Below, in pieces: positions 15,927 to 30,424 of a stretch of 64,000 bases of DNA. The notes beneath the pieces were generated by a model that saw only the letters and a list, made by a program, of their open reading frames with translations, searched no databases and had not been told where the DNA came from. Location: NCBI GenBank assembly GCA_963812195.1, contig CAWEUI010000013.1, positions 186,001-250,000 on the forward strand, written 5' to 3'. The stretch's first letter is position 1, and each line of letters opens with the position of its first letter. The DNA comes from ZC4RG30 sp963812195 (GTDB lineage: Bacteria > Pseudomonadota > Gammaproteobacteria > Steroidobacterales > Steroidobacteraceae). The position numbers and the translations under genes were made by a program.

Positions 15927-18608
15927 GTGAGCAGCGACGCCACATCGATCAGCCAGAACGCGGATATCCGTTACCTGGGGCGCCTGCTGGGTGACGTGAT
16001 CCGCACCTATGGCGGGCAGCAGCTGTTCGAACGCACCGAAGCGATCCGGGCCAGTTCGGTGCAGCGCCACCGCGGGCTGGCTGATGCCAGCCTGCTGAGC
16101 CAGAACCTCGCGGCCCTGTCGCCGGACGAGACGCTGGCCTTCGTGCGCGGCTTCATGCTGTTTTCAATGCTGGCCAATCTGGCCGAAGACCGCCAGGGGC
16201 GCCTCAGCGCCAGCCCGGTCGGCCTGCAAAGCGCATTGCAGGAGCTGGCCGGGGCCGGGGTGGGCATCGACAGCGTGGCGCAGTTGCTCGAACACGCATT
16301 GATCGTACCGGTGCTGACCGCGCATCCGACCGAGGTGATGCGCAAGAGCATGCTGGATCATCGCGGCCGGATCGCCGAGCTGATGGTCCTGCGCGACGGA
16401 GGCGCCACCGAGACCCCCAGCGGCGACGTGATCGAACAGGCCATCCTGCGGCAGATCGCGCTGCTGTGGCAGACGCGGCCGTTGCGACGCGAACGCATGC
16501 TGGTGCGTGACGAGGTGGAGATCGCACTGGCGTATCTGCGCGATGTGTTCCTGCCGGTATTGCCGCGGCTGTACGCGCGCTGGGAGCGCCTGTTGCCGCA
16601 TCGTCCGGCCAGCTTCCTGCGACTGGGCAGCTGGATCGGCGGCGACCGCGACGGCAATCCCAACGTGAAGGCAGCCAGCCTGCGTTATGCATTGCAGGCC
16701 GGGTCGCGCGCGCTGCTTGCCGACTACCTGGCGCAGTTGCATGCGCTGGGCAAGGAGCTGTCGGTGTCCACCGAGCTGGCCGCGGTCAGCCCGGAAGTCA
16801 CCGCGCTGGCCGAGGCCAGCGGTGATGACTACGCCGGGCGGCGCGATGAACCCTATCGGCGCGCCGTGCTGCGCATCTACGCGCGCCTGGCGGCGACCTA
16901 CCAGGATTTCTTCGGCCAGGCGCCTGCGCGTCCAGCCACCGCATCGGCGCCGGCCTACACGACACCGCAGGAACTGCGCCAGGATCTGGCGTGGCTGGCG
17001 CGCAGCCTGGCCTCGCACGGGGCGGGCCTGTTCACCGGCGGCGGGGCGCTGGGGCGTTTGATCCGCCTGGTGGAAACCTGCGGCTTTCATCTGGCGACCG
17101 TGGACCTCAGGCAGAACTCCGACGTGCACGAGCGCGTGGTCGGTGAGCTGCTGCGGGTAGCCGGCGTCGCGCAGGACTACCGGCAACTCGACGAGGCCGC
17201 GCGCATCGCATTGCTGCGCGCGGAACTGGCGGGCCAGCGACTGCTGTGCAGCGCCTTCGCGCAGTACGGCGAAGAGACGCTGACCGAGCTGGCCATCCTG
17301 CGCGAGGCCGCGGCGTCCCACGCGCGCTACGGGGCGGCCTGCATCACCGCGTACATCATTTCCAAGTGCGACAGCGTGTCGGACATGCTGGAAGTGAACG
17401 TGCTGCTGAAGGAAGTCGGCCTGTACCGCCCGGCGGACCCGGGCAATGCGCCCGTCATGGTGGTGCCGCTGTTCGAGACCATCAGCGACCTGGAGCATGC
17501 GCCGGCCATCATGCGCCAGTGGCTGGCATTGCCCGAGATCGCGGCGGCGGCGTCGCGCCGCGGCCACCAGGAAGTGATGGTCGGCTACTCGGATTCGAAC
17601 AAGGACGGTGGTTATCTCACCTCGGTGTGGAGCCTGAACGAGGCCAGCCGCGCGCTGGCCGCGGTGTTTCGCGAGAGCGGCACGCGCCATGCAGCTGTTT
17701 CACGGCCGCGGCGGTTCGGTGGGGCGCGGCGGCGGCCCGGCCTTCGCGGCGATCCGCGCGCAGCCGCGCGGCACCGTCCAGGGGCGCATCCGCATCACCG
17801 AGCAGGGCGAGATCATCGCCGCCAAGTACGGTACGCCCACGTCGGCCGCCACCAATCTGGAGGCCATGGTCGCTGCCAGCGTGCTGGCTTCGCTGGAGCC
17901 GGACGCGGGCGACGTGGCGCTCAGCCGCGCTACTTCGAGGCGATGGCGGGATTTCCGCGCAGGCCTTCGCGGCCTATCGCGAGCTGGTCTATGGTACGGA
18001 CGGCTTCAGGACCTTCTTCCGGCAGATGACGCCGCTGGCCGAGATCGCGACGCTGAAGATCGGCTCGCGCCCGGCTTCGCGCACCAGGTCCGATCGCATC
18101 GAGGACCTGCGCGCCATTCCGTGGGTGTTCTCCTGGGCGCAGGCGCGCGTGATGCTGCCCGGCTGGTATGGCGTCGGCCAGGCGCTGGCCGCATTCGGCG
18201 ATCGCGGCCTGCTGCGCGAGATGGCGCATGCAGTGGCCGTTCCTGCGCACCACGCTGGACAACATGGAGATGGTGCTGGCCAAGAGCGACCTGGACATCG
18301 CCCGGCGTTACCTGGAGCTGGTGCGAGGACCAGTCCATGGCGCGGCATTACTTCGGACAGATCGAATCCGCGTGGCAGCTCACCGTGGACACGCTTGCTG
18401 GACATCACCGGCCAGTCGCGGTTGCTGGAAAACAATGCCGCGCTGGAGCAATCCATCCGGCTGCGCCTGCCGTATATCGAACCGCTGAACCTGCTGCAGG
18501 TTGAACTGCTGCGCCGGCACCGCGGCGGGCGACGCCGATCCGCGGGTGGCCGAGGGCATACAGCTGACCATCAATGCGGTGGCGACGGCACTGCGCAACA
18601 GCGGCTAG
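15927..18608 (+). CDS. ppc: Phosphoenolpyruvate carboxylase, reading frame broken by about 7 indels
   Basis: Fixes bicarbonate onto PEP to give oxaloacetate. From GTG 15927 the first ~590 codons are intact, with VLTAHPTEVMRKS (catalytic His) and GYSDSNKDGG (Lys). From 17.69 kb the frame changes repeatedly, yet the family sequence continues across frames: FHGRGGSVGRGGGP (catalytic Arg loop), TPTSAATNLEA, WPFLRTTLDNMEMVL and ending at TAG 18606. Likely error sites near 17688, 17930, 17947, 18232, 18323, 18395 and 18528; insertions predominate, with losses at 17930 and 17947. Total length fits a ~890-residue enzyme. A real ppc pseudogene with intact motifs in every frame is less likely than sequence error. 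Confidence 0.85.
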
Positions 18609-18775
18609 GGCACGCGGGACACGGTGGCCGTTGCTGCCTCATGGCGGAGCAGGCCCGCGCCATCCCGCCCCGGCTTGGTGCAGGCCGGCCGCCGGCAGGG
18701 GCGGGCGCGGGACATCTGGTCCTGCACGGGACTTGCAAAGAGTATTGTGTGTCAATACGCCACAACGGGACCGCC

Positions 18776-21277
<2,502 letters not shown>

Positions 21278-21287
21278 GGCCGGCCGC

Positions 21288-22433
21288 GTGCAATCCGGAC
21301 AAACTGGATCGCCGGCGCAGCTGCAGGGGCAGCCGGTGGTGCGGGCGGGGCATTTCGAGCCCGGTGAGCGCCTCGCACTGAGTGGTCTCTACGGCGGCGT
21401 GGCGCTGCTGCACATGCTCGGAATCGGACTGCTTCTGGTCCGGGGTGGTGCGCATCCGGCCTTGCTGGGCACCGGGTTCGCCGCCTACATGCTCGGCATG
21501 CGCCATGCTTTCGATGCCGACCATATCGCCGCGATCGACGATACCGTGCGCTTCATGCTGCAGAAGGGTCGCCGGCCGCTCGGGGTCGGCTTTTTCTTTT
21601 CCCTGGGGCACTCGAGCATCGTTCTTGTGCTGGCGACGGCTCTGGCGCTGAGCGCTTCCACGTTGAGTGCGCAGCTGCCCGCGCTGCGGGAGCTTGGCGG
21701 GTTGATCGGCGCCGGTGTGGCCGGTGTGTTTCTGTTGATCATGGGGCTGCTCAATCTGCGCGTGTTGCTGGACCTGACACAGTTGTGGCGCAAAGCACGG
21801 CACGACGCACACGGTCATGCTCATGTCGAGCAGTTGCTGGCCCGGCGCGGCCTGCTGAACCGCCTGTTCGGCGCGCTCATGCGCCGGTTCGCCGGTCGCA
21901 GCTGGCACATGTATCCGCTGGGAATGCTGTTCGGGCTGGGTTTCGATACCGCGTCGGAGATCGGCCTGCTGGCGATTACCGCGGGCGCGGCCAGCGGCGG
22001 TGTGCCGTTGTCCGCGGCGCTGGCCCTGCCGCTGCTGTTCGCCGCCGGCATGTCGCTGATGGATACCACCGATGGCGTGCTGATGACCGGTGCCTACCGC
22101 TGGGCGTTCGTCAATCCGCTGCGCAAACTCTTCTACAATCTCGGCACGACCAGCCTCACGGTGCTGGTCGCGCTGGTCATCGGCGGCATCGACTTGCTGC
22201 AGTTCCTGATCCGGCTGCTGGGATGGCACGGTCCGTGGGCCGAGCGCGTCGCGGGACTGGATTTGGGCACGCTGGGCTTTGTGATACTGGCGCTGTTCGT
22301 GCTGGCCTGGGCGTTATCCGTGGCGCTGTGGAAGCTGGGCCGTTTCGAGCGGCACGCGGCGCCTCATCCCCCGCACGCGCATGAGCACGTGCATGCCGAT
22401 GGCACGCGCCACCGGCATCCGCATTTTCACTAG
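21288..22433 (+). CDS. NiCoT-family nickel/cobalt transporter (HoxN/NixA type)
   Basis: 381 residues from GTG 21288, 10 nt after glgP. The NiCoT signature RHAFDADHIAAIDDTVR (H-x4-DH) lies in an early helix; further motifs are FSLGHSSIVL, LGFDTASEIGLL and MSLMDTTDGVLM. About eight membrane spans. The C-terminus is His-rich (HPPHAHEHVHADG...), probably metal-buffering. It imports Ni2+ or Co2+ at the inner membrane. No nickel enzyme gene is visible in this window. Confidence 0.93.
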   Translation: MQSGQTGSPAQLQGQPVVRAGHFEPGERLALSGLYGGVALLHMLGIGLLLVRGGAHPALLGTGFAAYMLGMRHAFDADHIAAIDDTVRFMLQKGRRPLGVGFFFSLGHSSIVLVLATALALSASTLSAQLPALRELGGLIGAGVAGVFLLIMGLLNLRVLLDLTQLWRKARHDAHGHAHVEQLLARRGLLNRLFGALMRRFAGRSWHMYPLGMLFGLGFDTASEIGLLAITAGAASGGVPLSAALALPLLFAAGMSLMDTTDGVLMTGAYRWAFVNPLRKLFYNLGTTSLTVLVALVIGGIDLLQFLIRLLGWHGPWAERVAGLDLGTLGFVILALFVLAWALSVALWKLGRFERHAAPHPPHAHEHVHADGTRHRHPHFH

Positions 22434-23579
22434 CTAGCCGAGGAAGTTGCGGATCGCCGCGTCGAAGGCCGGGTGGTCCACCAGAAAGGCGTCGTGCCCC
22501 TCGATGCTGTCCAGGCGCGTGAACGTGGTCGCAACGCCGGCACTCTCCAGTTCCGTCGCGATCCGTACCTGTTCGTCGACATTGAACAGGAAGTCAGATT
22601 CCACCCCGATGACCAGTGCCCGCTCCACACCGGAGCGCCGATATACCTCGGCCGGCGCGCCATGCTCGGCGATGTCGAAGCAGTCCATGGCCCGCGACAG
22701 GTACAGGTAGCAGTTCGGATCGAAGACCCGCACGAACTTCTCGGCCTGCGACTCCAGATAGGTTTCCACGGCGAAACGCGGCCCGAAGCCCTCCGGCACG
22801 CGCGCCGAGGCGGTATCCACCGCGCGCTGTCCCACTTCGCTCAAGCCCGAGCGGCCGAAGCGTCCGGACCATTCCGCCGCCGAGCGGTACGTGATGGTGC
22901 CCAGCTTGCGCGCGATGCGCATGCCCGACTGCGGACCGCGCTCGTCCTCGGTGTAGTGGCCCTTGTTCCAGGCCGGATCGCTCATCACGGCTTCGCGTTG
23001 CACGGCGCGCAGCGCGATGGCAAAGGGCGAGGCGGCCGAGGAGCCGGAAATGGATACCAGCCGCCGCGCCGCGCCCGGCGCGATGGCGGCAAATGCCGTG
23101 ACCACCATGCCGCCCAGCGACGGGCCCATCACGGTGTCCAGCTTCTCGATGCCCAGCGTGCGCGCGGCCTCGTATCCGGCGCGCGCAATGTCTTCCACCG
23201 AGAGTTCGGGAAATTCCAGGCGCCAGGGCCTGCCGGTGGCCGGGTTGACCGACGCCGGCCCGGTCGAGCCAAAGCAGCTGCCCAGCGAATTCACGCACAT
23301 CACGAAGTATCGGTTCGTGTCGATCGCCCGGCCAGGTCCGATCATGCGCTCCCACCAGCCCGGCTCGGGGCTGTCCACGGAGGAAGCCGCGTGCGCCGAA
23401 GGCGACAGACCGGTGAACAGCAGGATGGCGTTGCTGCGCGCCCTGTTCAGTTCGCCCCAGCTTTCATAGGCTATCTGGGCTTCATGCAGGACGCCGCCTT
23501 TCCACAGATGGAACGGCTCCGGCAACCGCGCGTAGCTCACGGCGGTAACCTCGGGCAACTGCTTGCGCACTGCGTTCAC
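22434..23579 (-). CDS. MetX-family acyltransferase, probably serine O-succinyltransferase
   Basis: 381 residues, alpha/beta-hydrolase fold. Nucleophile elbow GPSLGGMVVTAFA (Ser), then VESDFLFNV (Asp) and IEGHDAFLVDHPAF (His) complete the triad; FTGLSPSAHAAS and NSLGSCFGSTGPAS match the MetX family. Classic MetX acylates homoserine. Here the gene overlaps the end of cysK and faces cysB. In several gammaproteobacteria this arrangement marks a serine O-succinyltransferase feeding cysteine synthesis instead of CysE. Family call is firm; the serine substrate is inferred from context. Confidence 0.85.
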   Translation of the reverse strand: MNAVRKQLPEVTAVSYARLPEPFHLWKGGVLHEAQIAYESWGELNRARSNAILLFTGLSPSAHAASSVDSPEPGWWERMIGPGRAIDTNRYFVMCVNSLGSCFGSTGPASVNPATGRPWRLEFPELSVEDIARAGYEAARTLGIEKLDTVMGPSLGGMVVTAFAAIAPGAARRLVSISGSSAASPFAIALRAVQREAVMSDPAWNKGHYTEDERGPQSGMRIARKLGTITYRSAAEWSGRFGRSGLSEVGQRAVDTASARVPEGFGPRFAVETYLESQAEKFVRVFDPNCYLYLSRAMDCFDIAEHGAPAEVYRRSGVERALVIGVESDFLFNVDEQVRIATELESAGVATTFTRLDSIEGHDAFLVDHPAFDAAIRNFLG

Positions 23580-24517
23580 GGCTCGGGATCGCTGCCTTCA
23601 TTGATACCCTCGGCCAGCGCGGTGGACAGATAACGCTCACCGGTGTCCGGCAGCATCGCCAGGATGACGCTGCCCGGCGAGGCGTCACGCGCGACCGTCA
23701 ACGCCGCCGCGAAGGTTGCCCCGCAGGAAATGCCGCAGAAGATGCCTTCGCGCGTGGCCAGCTGGCGCGCCGTGGCGATGGCGTCGCCGTCGCTGACCGT
23801 CACGATGCGATCGGCAACCTTGGTATTGAGCACCTTGGGCACGAAGTCCGGCGTCCAGCCCTGGATCTTGTGCGCCGAGAATTCCTTGCCCGAAACCAGC
23901 GCCGCGTTCTCCGGCTCGGCGAGCACTATCTTGGTGGCCGGCCGCGCCAGCTTGATCACCTCGCCGGCGCCGGTGACGGTGCCGCCGGTGCCCCAGCCCG
24001 AGACGAAGGCGTCCAGGCGCTTGCCGGCGAAATCGCCGAGTATCTCGGGCCCGGTGGTATTGCGGTGGTAGGCGGGGTTGGCCGGATTCTCGAACTGCCG
24101 GGCCAGGAACCAGCCATGCTTCTTTGCCAGCTCCTCGGCCTTGCGCACCATGCCGGTGCCGCGTTCGGCCGCCGGCGTCAGGATCACCTTGGCGCCCAGC
24201 ATGCGCATGATCTTGCGCCGCTCGACGGAGAACGACTCGGCCATGGTGGCCACGAAGGGGTAACCCTTGGCCGCGCAGACCATGGCCAGCGCGATGCCGG
24301 TGTTGCCGGAAGTCGCCTCGACCACGGTCTGGCCGGGCTTCAATGCGCCGCTTTGCTCGGCGTCCTCGATGATGGCGATGGCCAGGCGGTCCTTCACCGA
24401 GCCGCCCGGGTTGAAGTACTCGCACTTCACGTACATCGTGACGCCGGCCGGCGCCAGATGATTGATCCGCACGATCGGCGTGCGTCCGATGGTTTCCAGG
24501 ATGTTGTTGTAGATCAT
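23576..24517 (-). CDS. cysK: Cysteine synthase (O-acylserine sulfhydrylase)
   Basis: 313 residues, PLP fold type II. PLP lysine in YFNPGGSVKDRLA; substrate loop EATSGNTGIALAM; VSGWGTGGTVTGAG binds phosphate. Near the C-terminus GISCGATFAAAL replaces the more usual GxSSGA. It makes cysteine from O-acetyl- or O-succinylserine and sulfide. It overlaps the MetX-family gene by 4 nt and is transcribed first, with the divergent cysB 159 bp away across a LysR-type operator. Confidence 0.93.
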   Translation of the reverse strand: MIYNNILETIGRTPIVRINHLAPAGVTMYVKCEYFNPGGSVKDRLAIAIIEDAEQSGALKPGQTVVEATSGNTGIALAMVCAAKGYPFVATMAESFSVERRKIMRMLGAKVILTPAAERGTGMVRKAEELAKKHGWFLARQFENPANPAYHRNTTGPEILGDFAGKRLDAFVSGWGTGGTVTGAGEVIKLARPATKIVLAEPENAALVSGKEFSAHKIQGWTPDFVPKVLNTKVADRIVTVSDGDAIATARQLATREGIFCGISCGATFAAALTVARDASPGSVILAMLPDTGERYLSTALAEGINEGSDPEP

Positions 24518-24632
24518 GGCGCTTCCCCAGTTTTCCTTAAGTGCAACCGACCGCCGATCTGCCTGGACCGGATGGCGACTCTAAATCCGGATGCCGCAGG
24601 GCAAAAGCATTACCGTGATGGGTGAAGCATTG

Positions 24633-24647
24633 ATAACGGTTCGTTAT
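24633..24647. promoter_or_regulatory. Perfect dyad in the cysK-cysB divergent region, candidate CysB site
   Basis: ATAACG-GTT-CGTTAT is a perfect inverted repeat containing a T-N11-A LysR box. It overlaps a TATAAT (24645-24650) that would serve as the cysB -10. CysB could therefore repress its own gene and regulate cysK from here. The site fits LysR rules well; regulation is inference. Confidence 0.6.
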
Positions 24648-24676
24648 AATCGTATTGAACCATTGTCAGGTCAGTC

Positions 24677-25657
24677 ATGAATTTCCATCAACTCCAGTAC
24701 GCGCTCGCGGTGGCCCGCAACGGGCTGTCGGTAACCAACGCGGCCAGTGCGCTCGGCACCTCGCAGCCCGCCATCAGCCGCGCACTGAAGGAGCTGGAAA
24801 GGGAACTGGGGTTCGATCTGTTCGTGCGCGAAGGGCGCAGCTTTGCGCGAGTGACCCCCGAGGGCACCAAGGTACTGGAGTACGCCTCCCGGGCACTGGC
24901 CGAGATCGAGAGCCTGCGCTCGGTGGCGGCGGACCTGAACCAGGACGCCCGCGGCACATTGTCCATCGCCACCACCCACACCCAGGCGCGCTACGTCCTG
25001 CCGCCCGTGGTGCAGGCGTTCCGCAAGCGCTATCCCGAGGTTGATCTGCACCTGCACCAGGGCACTTCCGAGCAGATATCGGAGATGGTGGCCAGCGATC
25101 GCGTGCAGCTGGCCATTGCCACGGGATCCGAGGCATTGTTTCCGGAATTGGTTCTTCTGCCCGTCTATCGCTGGTATAGGCAGGTTATTGTTCCAAAAAC
25201 GCACCCATTAGCCCGAAAGGATGCCCCGAAGCTGACGCTGCCGATCCTCGCGAAATACCCGCTGGTCACCTATGTATTCAGCTTCACCGGACCGTCCTCG
25301 CTGGAGACGCTGTTCGCGCGCGAGGAACTCAAGCCGCGGGTGGCGCTGACCGCCCGGGACTCGGATGTCATCAAGACCTATGTGCGGCTGGGCATGGGCG
25401 TGGGCATCCTGGCCAGCGTGGCCTACGAGCCGCAGCTGGATTCGGATCTGGTCATGGTCGATGCCTCGCATCTGTTTCCCATCCACACCACCTGGGTGGG
25501 CTTCCGGCGCGGCACGCTGCTGCGCAATTTCGCCTACGATTTCATGCAGCTGTTCGGGCCGCACCTCACGCGCCGCCTGATCGAGGAGGCCATCGAGGCC
25601 CGCGAACCGGAGGCCAAGGCCGAGGTGCTGGGCAAGCTGCAGTTGCCCATCCGCTGA
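24677..25657 (+). CDS. cysB: CysB-type LysR-family regulator of cysteine synthesis
   Basis: 326 residues. N-terminal winged HTH: MNFHQLQYALAVARNGLSVT and SQPAISRALKELERELG. The effector domain opens with LSIATTHTQARYVLPPVV, the hallmark of CysB/Cbl, where TTHTQ contacts sulfate/N-acetylserine. It normally activates sulfur-assimilation genes. Divergent from cysK and the MetX-family gene, consistent with direct control; rluB follows closely. Confidence 0.93.
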   Translation: MNFHQLQYALAVARNGLSVTNAASALGTSQPAISRALKELERELGFDLFVREGRSFARVTPEGTKVLEYASRALAEIESLRSVAADLNQDARGTLSIATTHTQARYVLPPVVQAFRKRYPEVDLHLHQGTSEQISEMVASDRVQLAIATGSEALFPELVLLPVYRWYRQVIVPKTHPLARKDAPKLTLPILAKYPLVTYVFSFTGPSSLETLFAREELKPRVALTARDSDVIKTYVRLGMGVGILASVAYEPQLDSDLVMVDASHLFPIHTTWVGFRRGTLLRNFAYDFMQLFGPHLTRRLIEEAIEAREPEAKAEVLGKLQLPIR

Positions 25658-25670
25658 CAGGCCGGCGTCC

Positions 25671-26408
25671 ATGGCGGAGCGAATCCAGAAACTGCTTGCC
25701 GCGGCGGGCCTGGGCTCGCGGCGCGGTATAGAAGAGTGGCTGGCCGCCGGGCGGCTGCGCGTGAACGGGCGCGTGGTGGGGCTGGGCGAAAAGGCCGAAC
25801 CCGGCGACACCTTCGAACTGGACGGGCGGCGGCTGGATCTGGGCGCAGCGGCGGCGCCCGGTGCGGCGGCCACTGCGGCCGTCCTGCTCTATCACAAGCC
25901 GGTCGGTGAGGTGACCACGCGCCATGATCCCCAGGGGCGGCCAACGGTGTTCGAAAGACTGCCGCCGGCAGCGGGTGGTCGCTGGGTGGTGGTCGGCAGG
26001 CTGGATGTGAATACCTCGGGCCTGCTGCTGTTCACCAACGATGGGGGGCTGGCCCATCGGCTGATGCATCCGGCCTTCGGGGTGGAGCGGCGCTATCTGG
26101 TCCGGGTGCGCGGCAACCCGGGACCCGACCTGGCGCGTCGGCTGCTGGAGGGCATCGAACTCGAGGACGGCCCGGCGCGCCTGGCGCACATCGAGCCGGC
26201 AGGCCGCTCCGGCGGCCATGCGTGGTATCAGGTGGCCCTGCGGGAGGGGCGCAACCGGGAAGTGCGCCGCCTGTTCGAAGCCGCCGGGCATGAGGTCAGC
26301 CGCCTCAAGCGGCTGGCCTACGGACCATTCGAACTGCCCGAGGATCTGCCGGCCGGGCACAGCCGCCTCGTGCGCAGGATTCCGGCCAGTTTGCTGCACC
26401 CGCGCTGA
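25671..26408 (+). CDS. rluB: 23S rRNA pseudouridine synthase B
   Basis: 245 residues from ATG 25671. An N-terminal S4 RNA-binding domain (RIQKLLAAAGLGSRRGIEEW) is followed by a RsuA/RluB-type catalytic domain with VVGRLDVNTSGLLLFTNDG (catalytic Asp) and REGRNREVRRLFEAAGHEV. It isomerises a uridine in 23S rRNA helix 89. Just 13 nt after cysB on the same strand. RluE/RluF paralogues are possible but length and motif context favour RluB. Confidence 0.85.
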   Translation: MAERIQKLLAAAGLGSRRGIEEWLAAGRLRVNGRVVGLGEKAEPGDTFELDGRRLDLGAAAAPGAAATAAVLLYHKPVGEVTTRHDPQGRPTVFERLPPAAGGRWVVVGRLDVNTSGLLLFTNDGGLAHRLMHPAFGVERRYLVRVRGNPGPDLARRLLEGIELEDGPARLAHIEPAGRSGGHAWYQVALREGRNREVRRLFEAAGHEVSRLKRLAYGPFELPEDLPAGHSRLVRRIPASLLHPR

Positions 26409-26445
26409 GGCGGCCTATACGCCTGAATCTGGCCAGATTTTTGCG

Positions 26446-26474
26446 TTGACACTGCCAGGTCGCGAAATCAGAAT
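26446..26474 (+). promoter_or_regulatory. Promoter of the tRNA-tufB operon
   Basis: A consensus TTGACA (26446-26451) lies 17 bp before CAGAAT (26469-26474). The following ACGCGGCTCG is a GC-rich discriminator, as in stringently controlled stable-RNA promoters. The first tRNA begins about 20 nt later. Confidence 0.75.
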
Positions 26475-26493
26475 ACGCGGCTCGTTTTTGCGC

Positions 26494-26579
26494 GGAGGGG
26501 TACCCAAGCGGCCAACGGGAGCAGACTGTAAATCTGCCGGCTTACGCCTTCGTAGGTTCGAATCCTACCCCCTCCACCA
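26494..26579 (+). tRNA. tRNA-Tyr (GTA)
   Basis: 86-nt class II tRNA with a long variable arm. Acceptor GGAGGGG pairs CCCCTCC; anticodon GTA at 26528-26530; encoded CCA at the 3' end. First gene of the tRNA-tufB operon. Confidence 0.97.
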
Positions 26580-26648
26580 AAGCCGGTGCGGGCGTGGGAC
26601 CGACGGAGCTTGCTTGAGGCGGAAGGACAGGGCGATCGGGCGGACTTG

Positions 26649-26722
<74 letters not shown>

Positions 26723-26797
26723 GCTGTCATCGCCGCGGCGTCAGTTGCTCGCGTGGTTGGTTTGGATATCCAGATCCGCTGAAGCAGATCGTCGTCC

Positions 26798-26873
<76 letters not shown>

Positions 26874-26970
26874 GCGACGCGAACTGCGCAAGCGTGGAGA
26901 GGGTTTTGTTTTTCGTGTTCGGGGTCTGCCATGGCGGACCCTGTTGATAACTGGCCGGAGGCCTTGGGAA

Positions 26971-28162
<1,192 letters not shown>

Positions 28163-28167
28163 GACTT

Positions 28168-28243
<76 letters not shown>

Positions 28244-28260
28244 GCAAGTAGCGGCGGAAC

Positions 28261-28641
28261 ATGAACGAACACGGTCGGCAACAGGATGCGGGCGGCACGA
28301 GCAACGCACCGCTTTGGATAGCGGTCGTACTGCTGCTGGCCGGAGTGGCCGGCTACTACGTGCTCGACACCAGCAATATATGGCTGCGCTGGGGCAGTGT
28401 CGTGGCCGGACTGGCGGCAGGGGCCGCGGTGTTCGGCTTTTCGCCCGTCGGGCGCGATTTCCGGCAGTTCATGGTTGCCGCGCGCGCCGAGCTGCGCAAG
28501 GTGTTCTGGCCGACGAAGAACGAGACCTGGATCACCACCGGACTGGTGTTCGGCTTTGCCGCGCTGGCCGGAGTGATGTTCTGGTTGCTCGATCTGTTCC
28601 TGGCCTGGGCGACCAAGCTGTTGACCGGGCAGGGAGGCTGA
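28261..28641 (+). CDS. secE: SecE preprotein translocase subunit
   Basis: 126 residues with three membrane helices, the long gammaproteobacterial form; the conserved amphipathic part before the last helix reads ARAELRKVFWPTKNETW. SecE clamps SecY in the SecYEG channel. Followed after 1 nt by nusG. Confidence 0.95.
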   Translation: MNEHGRQQDAGGTSNAPLWIAVVLLLAGVAGYYVLDTSNIWLRWGSVVAGLAAGAAVFGFSPVGRDFRQFMVAARAELRKVFWPTKNETWITTGLVFGFAALAGVMFWLLDLFLAWATKLLTGQGG

Positions 28642-28642
28642 C

Positions 28643-29176
28643 GTGGCGCTCAAGTGGTATGTGGTGCATGCGTACTCGAATTTCGAGCATCGTGTGGCCG
28701 AAGCACTGAAGGAGCGCATCAAGCGCGACGGTCTCGAGGAGAAATTCGGCGAGATCCTGGTGCCCACCGAAGAGGTGGTCGAGATGCGCGAAGGCAAGAA
28801 GCACCGGAGCGAACGCAAGTTCTACCCGGGCTACGTGCTGGTGCAGATGGTGATGGACGAGACCACCTGGCACATGGTCAAGGACGTGCCGAAGGTGCTC
28901 GGATTCATCGGCGGCACCAGCGACAAGCCGGCGCCAATCAGTGAGCGCGAGGCGGCGCAGATCCTCCACAAGGTGGAGGAGGGCGTCGACAAGCCGCGGC
29001 CGAAGGTGCTGTTCGAGCCGGGCCAGGTGGTGCGCGTGACGCACGGCCCGTTCAACGACTTCAACGGCGTGGTGGAGTCCGTGAACTACGAGAAGAGCCG
29101 GCTGCAGGTGGCCGTGCAGATTCTCGGCCGGTCCACGCCGGTGGAGCTGGAATTCTCGCAGGTCGAGAAAGCCTGA
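28643..29176 (+). CDS. nusG: Transcription termination/antitermination factor NusG
   Basis: 177 residues from GTG 28643. NGN domain begins KWYVVHAYSNFEHRVAEAL and contains RKFYPGYVLVQM; the C-terminal KOW domain reads VRVTHGPFNDFNGVVESV. Binds RNA polymerase and links it to Rho or ribosomes. Co-transcribed with secE. Confidence 0.97.
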   Translation: MALKWYVVHAYSNFEHRVAEALKERIKRDGLEEKFGEILVPTEEVVEMREGKKHRSERKFYPGYVLVQMVMDETTWHMVKDVPKVLGFIGGTSDKPAPISEREAAQILHKVEEGVDKPRPKVLFEPGQVVRVTHGPFNDFNGVVESVNYEKSRLQVAVQILGRSTPVELEFSQVEKA

Positions 29177-29285
29177 TCATTTGAATCCGAACGCCGGCGC
29201 GTGAGCGACGGCGTTTATTTCGGGCCGCAAGGCCCTGACTAGGGGAGCTTCCCGCGAGGGCGGCGTCTGTACCCAGGAGCAGTAG

Positions 29286-29717
29286 ATGGCGAAGAAAGTC
29301 CAAGGCTACGTGAAATTGCAGGTGCCCGCGGGCGCTGCGAACCCGTCGCCCCCGATTGGCCCGGCGCTGGGCCAGCAGGGCGTCAACATCATGGAGTTCT
29401 GCAAGCAGTTCAACGCGCAGACCCAGAAGCTGGAGAAGAACCTGCCGATTCCCGTGGTGATCACGGTGTACTCGGACCGTAGCTTCACCTTCATCATGAA
29501 GACGCCGCCGGCGTCGGTGCTGATCCGCAAGGCCATCGGCATCGAAAAGGGCAGCGGCACGCCGAACACCAGCAAGGTCGGGAAGATCTCGCGCCAGCAG
29601 CTCGAGGAAGTTGCCAAGACCAAGCAGCCGGACCTGACGGCCGCCGATCTTGATGCCGCCGTGCGCACCATCGCGGGCTCGGCCCGCAGCATGGGCGTCG
29701 ACGTGGAAGGCGTTTAA
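29286..29717 (+). CDS. rplK: 50S ribosomal protein L11
   Basis: 143 residues, full length. The L11 signature includes PSPPIGPALGQQGVNIMEFC and the C-terminal RNA-binding TIAGSARSMGVDVEG. Binds the GTPase-associated centre of 23S rRNA with L10/L12. Starts the L11 operon; rplA follows after 12 nt. Confidence 0.97.
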   Translation: MAKKVQGYVKLQVPAGAANPSPPIGPALGQQGVNIMEFCKQFNAQTQKLEKNLPIPVVITVYSDRSFTFIMKTPPASVLIRKAIGIEKGSGTPNTSKVGKISRQQLEEVAKTKQPDLTAADLDAAVRTIAGSARSMGVDVEGV

Positions 29718-29729
29718 GGAGTTCCCGCC

Positions 29730-30424
<695 letters not shown>

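Noticed and set aside
16164..17690. Long antisense frame in ppc and similar ones in glgP, rpoB and rpoC
   Set aside because: No recognisable family; mirror of biased third positions in the sense genes.
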